NCBI RefSeq assembly: GCF_004365705.1 | Contig: NZ_SOBN01000002.1 | Span: forward strand, 1,302,001-1,366,000 | DNA length: 64,000 bases | From: Streptomyces sp. 846.5 | GTDB lineage: Bacteria; Actinomycetota; Actinomycetes; Streptomycetales; Streptomycetaceae | Direction of reading: 5' to 3' | Shown: one piece after another, positions 54,068 through 61,678 of the stretch | How the letters are laid out: each line of letters starts with the position of its first letter | Numbering within the stretch: the stretch's first letter is position 1 | Position numbers and translations under genes: made by a program | The notes under the pieces: generated by a model | Database searches by the model: none | Told to the model about the DNA's origin: nothing | What the model saw: only the letters and a program-made list of their open reading frames with translations

Positions 54068-55315
54068 ATGGACGTCGTCCACGAGCGCGTCGCCGCGCTG
54101 GACGTCAGCAAGAAGGACGCCAAGGTGTGCGTCCGGGTCCCCGGCGCGCGCAAGGGGACCTTCGCCAGGGAGGTGACCACCTGGGGGTCGATGACCGGCC
54201 AGGTCCTCGAACTGCGTGAGTTCCTCCTGGACAAGAACGTGACGCTGGTCGTCATGGAGGCGACCGGCGACTACTGGAAGCAGTTCTACTACCTTCTGGA
54301 GGACGCACTGCCAGTGCAGTTGGTCAACGCGGCCCACGCGAAGAACCTGCCCGGCCGCAAGAGCGACGTGAACGACGCCCAGTGGCTGGCTCAACTCGCA
54401 GCCCACGGGCTGCTGCGCGGCTCACTGGTGCCGCCGCCACCCGTGCGTGAACTGCGCGACCTGACCCGCCTGCGCTCCAAGCTGACCAACGACCGCTCCA
54501 AGGAGCACCAGCGGCTGGAGAAGCTCCTGGAGGACGCGGGCGTCAAACTGTCGGTGGTGGCCACCGACATCCTCGGCGTCTCCGGTCGGCTCATGCTCGG
54601 GGCCCTGTGTGCGGGCACGGCCGGCCCCGAGGCGATGGCCGAGCTGGCCAAGGGCCGCATGCGCTCGAAGATCCCCGAGCTGCGCGAGGCCCTGACCGGC
54701 CGCTTCACCAGCCACCACGCCTTCCTGACCCGCCTGCACCTGCAAGTAATCGACGGCTTCGATGCGGCCATCGCCGAACTGGAGGCACGGATCGAGGTGG
54801 TGATGGAGCCCTTTCGCCCCCTGATCGACCTCCTGCTGACCATGCCCGGTATCGGCGAGAAGACCGCGCAGGTGATGGTCGCCGAGGCCGGTGCGGTCAT
54901 CGACTGCTTCCCCAGCGCCGCATGCTTCGCGTCCTGGGCCGGACTCGCCCCCGGCTCCAACCAGTCAGGGCCGAAGACCAAACCCGCCAGGACCAGACAT
55001 GGCAACACCTACCTCAAGGGCGCCCTCGGCATCGCAGCGCTGTCCGTCTCCCGCTCCCGCGGCACGTTCCTCAGCGCCCGCTATCACCGCATAGCCACCC
55101 GCCGAGGCCCGATGAGAGCCCTGGTCGCCACCGAGCACTCCATGGCCACGGCGATGTGGCACATGCTCACCCAGGGCGTGCCCTACCTCGAACTCGGCGG
55201 CGACTACTACACCCGCCGCGACCCCGAACGCGCCAAGGCCCGCATCACCGCCCAGGCAGAGGCCCTCGGGCTCGCCGTCACCTTCAGCCCCATCGAGCCC
55301 GACACCGCCGCCTGA
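54068..55315 (+). CDS. IS110-family transposase
   Basis: A 415-aa DEDD transposase from ATG 54068, with GGAGGGG and GGGAG upstream. The N-terminal RuvC-like part has AALDVSKKDAKV (Asp), VVMEATGDYW (Glu) and KSDVNDAQWLA (Asp, Asp); the C-terminal transposase-20 domain has LTMPGIGEKTAQVMVAE and the Ser-bearing FASWAGLAPGSNQSG. All key residues present and the frame intact, so it may be active. Confidence 0.92.
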   Translation: MDVVHERVAALDVSKKDAKVCVRVPGARKGTFAREVTTWGSMTGQVLELREFLLDKNVTLVVMEATGDYWKQFYYLLEDALPVQLVNAAHAKNLPGRKSDVNDAQWLAQLAAHGLLRGSLVPPPPVRELRDLTRLRSKLTNDRSKEHQRLEKLLEDAGVKLSVVATDILGVSGRLMLGALCAGTAGPEAMAELAKGRMRSKIPELREALTGRFTSHHAFLTRLHLQVIDGFDAAIAELEARIEVVMEPFRPLIDLLLTMPGIGEKTAQVMVAEAGAVIDCFPSAACFASWAGLAPGSNQSGPKTKPARTRHGNTYLKGALGIAALSVSRSRGTFLSARYHRIATRRGPMRALVATEHSMATAMWHMLTQGVPYLELGGDYYTRRDPERAKARITAQAEALGLAVTFSPIEPDTAA

Positions 55316-55424
55316 CAACGCCCACAGTGCACCATTTGCGCAGGCCGGCCGCCACCGGTTCCCGAAGCATGTCAACAAGGCACCGCCGCACCTTCCGTCT
55401 GCCGGGCTGACCGTGATTTTCGCG

Positions 55425-55799
55425 TCAGTAGGCACCACTGGAGTTCGCCTGGAAGTAGTCCCCGATGATCGGAGCGGTCCAGCCGTCATCGCGGACCTCG
55501 ATGCGCCCCCAGTCGGTGAACCGTGAGTCACCCTGGACCGTGACATTGATCTGTCGCGTTCCCTCGTCGTCGGGATTGCCCGGATTCCCCGGATAGAAGA
55601 CCTCCTGCGCGCAGACCTTCAATCCGGACCGGCTCCCGCCAGGACCGCTTCCCCACACCCCGCACGACGTCGGTCCGTAGAACACGGCATCGGCGGCGGC
55701 AGGCGCGGCGGACGCCCCCGGCGCGGTCAGCAGACTTCCCGCCGTCAACAATGCGAGGCCGCATACTGCGGTAACCCCGCGACTCATTCTGGTCTTCAC
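55425..55799 (-). CDS. Small secreted hypothetical protein
   Basis: A 124-aa exported protein. GTG 55799 with GGAGAG upstream is the preferred start. Residues 1-32 form a Sec signal (VCGLALLTAGSLL core, cleavage after ASA). The mature part has two cysteines (SCGVW, KVCAQE) likely to form a disulphide. I recognise no family. It is the second of two adjacent small secreted proteins on this strand. Confidence 0.75.
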   Translation of the reverse strand: MKTRMSRGVTAVCGLALLTAGSLLTAPGASAAPAAADAVFYGPTSCGVWGSGPGGSRSGLKVCAQEVFYPGNPGNPDDEGTRQINVTVQGDSRFTDWGRIEVRDDGWTAPIIGDYFQANSSGAY

Positions 55800-56089
55800 G
55801 ACTCTCCTCTCCCGACAGCACATCGCCGGCGCCATGAGGAACAACAGACACCGGCCAGCCATCTGACATCACGTGAACCCGCTACAGAAAAATCCCGGCC
55901 GCCCGGGCTGACGCAGCAGCCCTTCCCGGACCAGCTCCTCGGCGGCCCTCGGACAGCTGCTCTCCCACAGGCCAGGAGAACCACGATCGCCTGGGCCGAT
56001 GCCGCGGGCGGTGGAGGTCATCCCCACGAGCCGTCCGCCCGGTCCGCGGACCGTCGCTGTGCCACAGCCGCCCAAGGCGCCTCCTGCGA

Positions 56090-56635
56090 CTAGCTGAAGC
56101 TGAGGCCGCCGTAGTCGAGATAGTTGTTCTGGGTCGCGTCCCAGATGTAGAGGATGTACCCGGTGGCTGACGGGACGTTGATGGCCCACGAGTGGTAGCC
56201 GTTGCTGTCGCCCGCGACGAACCGGTCACCCACCGCATCGAAGCCGTAATTGTTCTCGATGTCGAAGTCCACCGAATCCGCGACGTCCGTGCCATCGGCG
56301 GTCAAATTGACATCGACCCCCTGCCCGTAGTTCGTGGTGCGGGCGCATGCCCGAAGCCAAGCAGTCCTCTTCTTGTTGAAATAGCCCTTCACGTTGACAG
56401 TCGTGTGCACGGTGGTGCAGATCAGCCCGCCAAAGGGGTCTTGCGCGGCGGCAGGCACAGGGACGGCCAGACCGACTCGACCGGACGGGGAACGGACAAC
56501 GTAGGGCGCGCTGACGCTCACCGCCGACACCGTAGAGGCGGCACTGGCGGACGCGGCGGGTGCAGCGATGAGGGCTGCGGTACCCAGCGTGGCGATACTG
56601 AGGGCCGTCGCCACGGCTCGAAGCGATTGCTGCAT
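56090..56635 (-). CDS. Small secreted hypothetical protein
   Basis: A 181-aa exported protein from ATG 56635 with CCGGAG upstream. Sec signal to about residue 32 (AALIAAPAASASA). The mature domain has two cysteines (LICTTVH, LRACART) and ends with YHSWAINVPSATGYILYIWD, a block also present in the IS630-truncated fragment at 52497. The 290 bases between it and the 55799 start have no supported gene. Function unknown. Confidence 0.78.
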   Translation of the reverse strand: MQQSLRAVATALSIATLGTAALIAAPAASASAASTVSAVSVSAPYVVRSPSGRVGLAVPVPAAAQDPFGGLICTTVHTTVNVKGYFNKKRTAWLRACARTTNYGQGVDVNLTADGTDVADSVDFDIENNYGFDAVGDRFVAGDSNGYHSWAINVPSATGYILYIWDATQNNYLDYGGLSFS

Positions 56636-56888
56636 GTGTGTCTCCGGGGGACTCGGGTGAACAAGCTTTCGCAACGTCACGCTAGAGAGACCCTGTGTTC
56701 AGCTTCTGACTTGCATCTGACTCGGTTGTGATTCACGTGCGGCCGGGCCCACCGCCAAATCAACGAGTCCGCGAAACAGGGCGACACGGCCGCCGGCTCC
56801 GGTCACACCACAATGCCGGAAGAGACAGGCGTGGACAGCCCTGTCCTGCGGTACAGGGGGTGGTAAACGGTGAAGAGCACATCGGTCG

Positions 56889-57497
56889 GTGGCGACGATG
56901 GTGGTGGACGGCCGGCCGGTCGCCGTCACCGGCAGCGACGACGGCATGGTGCGGGTGTGGGACCTGACCACCGGCCAACCCGTCGGAAAGCCGATCCGGG
57001 ACTACACCGGCCGGGTGCATGGGGTGGCGACGGCGGTTTTGGATGGCCGCCCGGTCGCCGTGACCGACAGCGGGAACGGAACGGTGCACGTGTGGGACCT
57101 GGCCACCGGACGGCAGATCGGCGGACCCCTCCAGGACTACACCGGCACGGTGCACGCGGTGGCGACTACTTCGGTGGGCGGCCGTCCGGTGGCCGTGACC
57201 GGCAGCGGGGGCGGCACGGTGCGGATGTGGGACCTGAGCACCGGCCAGCCCGTCGGCGAACCCCTTCAGGGCCACACCGACGCGGTGTGTGCGGTGGCGA
57301 CGGAAGTGGTGCACGGCCGCCCGGTCGCCGTCACCGGCAGCCGGGACAAGACAGTACGGGTGTGGGACCTGACCACCGCCCAGCAGGTTGGACGGGAGCT
57401 GGTGTTCCCCGAGAAGGTGTCCGCGGTAGCCGTCACTGCGGACGGTCGCCTGGTCTTGGGTTACGGCTCGGAGGCGGCGGTGCTGGCCTGCCGCTGA
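56889..57497 (+). pseudogene. WD40 repeat protein, C-terminal remnant
   Basis: Four WD40 repeats in about 200 aa, each ending VRVWDL, VHVWDL, VRMWDL, VRVWDL, plus a closing blade (VSAVAVTADGRLVLGYGSE). Streptomycete WD40 proteins normally have at least seven blades and an N-terminal ATPase or kinase domain. The frame begins inside a repeat without a good start, so this is most likely the C-terminal remnant of a larger gene. Confidence 0.65.
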
Positions 57498-57612
57498 CCA
57501 CAGCCCCACGGCGTCAGGCCGTCACGCCGTCCCATCGTCACGCCATCAATGCATCGGTGACCGCTGTTATTAGGCGAGGCTGCACGCGATCCAGCCCCGC
57601 ATATCACGTCTC

Positions 57613-57642
57613 AGCCCCCGACCGCAGCGGCGGTCGGGGGCT
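57613..57642. terminator. Strong bidirectional terminator hairpin
   Basis: AGCCCCCGACCGC pairs with GCGGTCGGGGGCT around a short loop. It lies between the WD40 remnant and the convergent LysR gene and could serve both. The rest of 57498-57839 has no supported gene. Confidence 0.75.
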
Positions 57643-57839
57643 GGTGCAGCAGGTCGCGCGGGCAAGCTCAGAGGTTGGCGTGCTGCAGAAGCCTCCGGAC
57701 GATGCTGCTGATGATCAGCATCCGGAAGCGCGCCTCGTCCGCGCTGGACCGCCCGGGGTGCGCTCCATCCGGATGCGAGATGTCCCAAGCACCTTGGGTG
57801 CGGTCATGTCGCAGCTTGGATTCCTTGCCGGGTGCGGCG

Positions 57840-58748
57840 TTATGGCACCGCACGAAGCTGTGCGGCCTCGTGGCGGAGCGCCTTCACGGTGGCCGTCACC
57901 TCGGGAGAGCGGTTGCGAACCGTGACGGCGACAGTGGCTCGGCCGAGCCAGGCGGGGTCGTCGACGTGGACGGTGCGGACGCCGGTGGGGACCGCTGCGG
58001 CGGCCAGTTCGGGCAGTACGGCAATGCCGAGACCGGCGGCGACAAGACCCAGGCGAGTGGGCCATTCGCGGGCGGCGTAGGCGATCTGCGGGTGGTCGAG
58101 GGTTGGCCAGGCGCCGAACTGGGGATCGTCGCGGAGGCCCTTGCCGACGATCCAGGCTTCGTCCCTCAGCTCGGTCACCCGGATGGTTCCGCGGCCGGCG
58201 AACCGGTGGTTCGCGGGCACGGCGAGCAGGAGGCTGCCGTCCAGAAGCAGGTCGCGGGGCAGTCCCTCGAAATCGTAGGCGGGCAGGTCCGGCCCCACAC
58301 CGATCACTGCGACGTCGATGCGGTGAGCGCGGAGTTGGCGAAGCTGCGTGGGCGAGGATGCCTCGCCGAATTCGACGATCAGACCCGGGTGGTCGTTTCG
58401 GAGGCGGGCCAATGCTCTGGGGACGAGCACAGCGGCGGCCGAGGGGAACGCGGCGATGACGACTCGTCCGGTGAGGTGGTCCTGCAGCCCGGCGAGGTCT
58501 GTGCTGACGGCATCGATCTCGTTGAGGGCCGTCGCAGCTCGGCGGGCGAGCATCGTGCCCGCCGGGGAGGGAGCAACCCCACGGGCGCCCCGGACGAACA
58601 GCGGTGCGCCCGCGGCGGCTTCCATCGCCGCCACCTGACGGGACACCGCTGACTGCGTGTATCCGAGCGCGTCGGCGGCGGCGGTAAACGATCCGGTGTC
58701 GACTACGGCCTGAATGACGCGCAGACCGGTGAGGGTGAAGTCGGCCAT
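57840..58748 (-). CDS. LysR-family transcriptional regulator
   Basis: A 302-aa LysR regulator from ATG 58748. N-terminal helix-turn-helix at residues 5-62 (FTAAADALGYTQSAVSRQVA); the rest is a periplasmic-binding-like ligand domain. It is divergent from an SDR gene with about 125 bp between starts, the classical layout for LysR control of the adjacent gene. Ligand unknown. Confidence 0.9.
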   Translation of the reverse strand: MADFTLTGLRVIQAVVDTGSFTAAADALGYTQSAVSRQVAAMEAAAGAPLFVRGARGVAPSPAGTMLARRAATALNEIDAVSTDLAGLQDHLTGRVVIAAFPSAAAVLVPRALARLRNDHPGLIVEFGEASSPTQLRQLRAHRIDVAVIGVGPDLPAYDFEGLPRDLLLDGSLLLAVPANHRFAGRGTIRVTELRDEAWIVGKGLRDDPQFGAWPTLDHPQIAYAAREWPTRLGLVAAGLGIAVLPELAAAAVPTGVRTVHVDDPAWLGRATVAVTVRNRSPEVTATVKALRHEAAQLRAVP

Positions 58749-58873
58749 GCCGTCATCCTGACACATTCCGAGGACGCATGTCTGCTATGCAAGACCCTCG
58801 CTGGTGGAATGTCTCGGTCAGCAGCACGATGGAGTGGCAACAGCAAGCGATCCACCCATAGGGAGCACCAATC

Positions 58874-59677
58874 ATGGCGAAGACGTGGTTCATCACGGGC
58901 AGTTCGAGGGGATTCGGCCGCGAGTGGGCGGACGCCGCGCTCGAACGCGGCGATCACGTCGTGGCGACGGCTCGGGACGTCGGCCGGCTAACCCCTTTGG
59001 TCGAGCGGTACGGGGATGCGGTATTGCCGGTCCGGCTCGACGTCACCGACCGTGCCGCGGTGCATGCGGCCGTGCAGCGTGCCCACTCGCATTTCGGTTC
59101 GCTGGACATCGCAGTCAACAATGCCGGCTACGGGCATTTCGGCATGGTCGAGGAGATTGACGAGGACGAACTCCGGGCTCAGATGGAGACCAACTTCTTC
59201 GGCGCAGTATGGGTCACGCAGGCCGTCCTGCCTCTCATGCGGGCCCAACGGTCGGGAAGGATCCTGCAGGTGACCAGCGAGGGCGGCGTACGTGCCTTCC
59301 CCGGCATCGGTGCGTACCACGCCTCCAAATGGGCGCTCGAGGGGTTGTCAGAGTCCCTGGCGCAAGAAGTGGCAGCCTTCGGCATCCACATCACCAACAT
59401 CGAGCCCGGCCCCTACGCCACCGACTGGCTGGCCCGCGGGGCACGGCACAGTAAACGGCATCCGGACTACACCGAAGTACACGCGGCCACTGCACAGGAT
59501 TTCGAGGTCGGCGACCCGCGCGCCACCCGCGACGCGATCCTTCGGATCGTCGACGCGGACCAGCCCCCGCTGCGGATCTTCCTCGGCAAGTCCCTCACCG
59601 ACGTCGCCGTTCTCTACGAGGAGCGTCTGCACACCTGGCGCCAGTGGCAGCCGGTCTCCCTGGCCGCCTTCGGTTGA
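58874..59677 (+). CDS. SDR-family oxidoreductase
   Basis: A 267-aa SDR with TGSSRGFGREWADA, NNAGYGHFG and active site GAYHASKWALEGLSE. This subgroup acts on small ketones or retinol-like alcohols. Divergent from the LysR gene and probably controlled by it. ATG 58874. Confidence 0.9.
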   Translation: MAKTWFITGSSRGFGREWADAALERGDHVVATARDVGRLTPLVERYGDAVLPVRLDVTDRAAVHAAVQRAHSHFGSLDIAVNNAGYGHFGMVEEIDEDELRAQMETNFFGAVWVTQAVLPLMRAQRSGRILQVTSEGGVRAFPGIGAYHASKWALEGLSESLAQEVAAFGIHITNIEPGPYATDWLARGARHSKRHPDYTEVHAATAQDFEVGDPRATRDAILRIVDADQPPLRIFLGKSLTDVAVLYEERLHTWRQWQPVSLAAFG

Positions 59678-59706
59678 GGGGCAACACCGCCGGCACGGAG
59701 GTCACC

Positions 59707-59800
59707 CCGGGCCGTGTAACTCCAGACCGACCTCGGCCATCCTGGACCGCAGCGCGGCCAGGACCTGCTACGCCTCCACCAGCGTTCGGCAGTGAAGGTG
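59707..59800 (-). pseudogene. Group II intron reverse-transcriptase scrap
   Basis: On the minus strand a short frame reads QVLAALRSRMAEVGLELHGPG, preceded by an in-frame TAG and HCRTLVEA. This matches the segment after the YADD box in intron reverse transcriptases (VLAAL-x-RM-x-EVGLELHP). Only about 30 codons remain between the SDR and dehydrogenase genes. Confidence 0.5.
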
Positions 59801-59934
59801 TCGTCGAGGTTCTGACGTACTGCGTGCGCAGCAGGGGAAGTACCAGCGGGTGCACGACGCCGATCCGGTTCCGTCGGCAGAGACTGGTCCGTACCGGGAA
59901 ACGGATCCCAGCAGTCCAGAAGGAGAGTCAGAGC

Positions 59935-60972
59935 ATGCCGACGATGAAGTCCGTACAGACCGCCGCAGCCGGCGCCGTCGAGGTCGTGGAGATCGAGCGG
60001 CCTGTGCCCGGCCCGGCGGACGCGCTGGTGCGGATCCGCGCCTGCGGCATCTGCGGCACCGATGTGTTCTTCCTGCACCTGGGCGGGATGCCGACGGGGC
60101 CAGACGGTGGGACCCGGGCGCTGCACCTGGGGCACGAGCCGGCCGGCGAGGTGGTCGAGGTGGGGGCCGAGGTCACCGGGCTGGCGGTGGGCGACCGGGT
60201 GGTGGTCAACCCACAGGGCGCCCCCAGCGGGATCATCGGCTGCGGCGGCGCGCTGGGCGGGATGAGCGAGTACCTGCTGATCGAGAACGCCGTGGTCGGC
60301 GAGAGCGTCGCGGTGTTCCCCGACACGGTCCCCTTCGACGTCGCCGCGCTCAACGAGCCGATGGCGGTCGCCCGCCACTGCGTCAACCGTTCCGAGGCGC
60401 TGCCCACCGACAAGGTCGTGGTCTTCGGGGCCGGGCCGATCGGGCTCGGCGCCACCATCTGGCTCAAGCTGCGCGGTGTCGCCCAGGTGACCGTCGTCGA
60501 CGTGATCCCCGACCGGCTGAAGACGGCGCTCGAGGTGGGTGCGGACGCCGTCATCGACTCCTCCCAGGAGGACGTCACCGCCCGGCTGACGGAGCTTCAC
60601 GGCCAGAGCGCCAACGCGCTGGGCCAGCCCCGGCCCGGCACCGACGTCTACATCGACGCGGCCGGCGCCGCCGCCGTCTTCAACACCGTGCTGGCCTCGG
60701 CGAAGTGGAAGGCGAAGCTGGTCATGGTCGCCGTCCAGAAGAAGTCCGACGACATCGACCTCGGCGGGATGCTCAGGAGCGAACTGACCCTGATCGCCTC
60801 GCAGGGGTACCCCACCGAGATCTTCGAGGTGACTGCGGACATCGTGGAGCACCAGGACCGCTTCGCACAGCTGATCAGCCACCGCGTGCCCTTCGCGGAG
60901 GTCGAGGAGGCCTTCCGGCTCACCATGACGCCCGGGGCGGCCGAGAAGGTGGTCGTGACCTTCGAGGACTGA
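59935..60972 (+). CDS. Zinc-dependent medium-chain dehydrogenase
   Basis: A 345-aa enzyme from ATG 59935 with AAGGAG 10 bases upstream. Catalytic zinc site CGICGTDVFF and GHEPAGEV, nucleotide-binding FGAGPIGLGA. The structural-zinc cysteine lobe seen in many relatives is not evident (only CGGALGG), so it may bind one zinc. It resembles (R,R)-butanediol/threonine dehydrogenases. No operon partner; substrate unknown. Confidence 0.88.
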   Translation: MPTMKSVQTAAAGAVEVVEIERPVPGPADALVRIRACGICGTDVFFLHLGGMPTGPDGGTRALHLGHEPAGEVVEVGAEVTGLAVGDRVVVNPQGAPSGIIGCGGALGGMSEYLLIENAVVGESVAVFPDTVPFDVAALNEPMAVARHCVNRSEALPTDKVVVFGAGPIGLGATIWLKLRGVAQVTVVDVIPDRLKTALEVGADAVIDSSQEDVTARLTELHGQSANALGQPRPGTDVYIDAAGAAAVFNTVLASAKWKAKLVMVAVQKKSDDIDLGGMLRSELTLIASQGYPTEIFEVTADIVEHQDRFAQLISHRVPFAEVEEAFRLTMTPGAAEKVVVTFED

Positions 60973-60994
60973 CCCTGAAGGGTGCGTCGGCGCG

Positions 60995-61447
60995 TCAGGG
61001 ACGGGGCCAGATCCGGCCGTCCAGGCGTTCGATGTCGGTGTTGAACCGCTTCAGGTAGGCGGCGAACTCGGCCACGTCCTCCGCCGACCAGCCCTCCAGG
61101 ACCCGGTCCAGGCCGCTCACCAGCTCGGTGCGCGCCAGTTCGAGCCGGAGCGCGCCCTCCTCGGTGACCCGGAACTTGCGGGCGATGCCCCCGTCCGCGT
61201 CGGGGATGCGCTCCAGCAGTCCGCCGCGCATCATCGCCGCGGTCTGCCGGTTGAGCGTGGAGGCGTCCAGGCCGAAGGCCTCACTCAGCTGGCCGATGCT
61301 CATCGGGCCCTCCATGTGGAGCCGGCTGAGCAGGATGTAGGCGCTGCGGTCCAGGTTGGCGCTGGTGGTCTTGGAGCGTTTGCTCATGTGGACGTGCCGT
61401 CCCATCAGCATCGTCTCGTACTCGACCAGGTCCGTGGGCTTGTCCAT
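60995..61447 (-). CDS. MarR-family transcriptional regulator
   Basis: A 150-aa winged-helix regulator from ATG 61447. The recognition part is MSIGQLSEAFGLDASTLNRQ with wing GGIARKFRVTEEG. It is divergent from the MMPL exporter gene and probably represses it, the usual arrangement for MarR-controlled efflux. The gene upstream on the other strand converges with 22 bp between stops. Confidence 0.9.
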   Translation of the reverse strand: MDKPTDLVEYETMLMGRHVHMSKRSKTTSANLDRSAYILLSRLHMEGPMSIGQLSEAFGLDASTLNRQTAAMMRGGLLERIPDADGGIARKFRVTEEGALRLELARTELVSGLDRVLEGWSAEDVAEFAAYLKRFNTDIERLDGRIWPRP

Positions 61448-61678
61448 GGGCGTCAGTATGCATGGACTCCGAGGGTTCGCCGAGCAGGTCGGCGGACCCT
61501 CGCTGCCGTATGTCCCCGCTGCCGTACGTCCCGCCCCGGACACCTGCGGACGCAGCGGATCGGCCCGCCGCCGTACTGCATACACACCACGCCCAAGAGT
61601 CGGCAGCCGCACGACGACGACGGGGGTGCGCCCCCGGGAGCCTTGAGAGGTATCCGAGAGAGATGTGGAGACCCTGTC
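61448..61678. promoter_or_regulatory. MarR / MMPL divergent control region
   Basis: The 231-bp spacer contains GTATGCA (61456-61462) and its inverse TGCATAC (61577-61583). The first is part of AGTATGCATG, itself nearly palindromic. These are candidate MarR half-sites. No gene supported. Confidence 0.35.
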
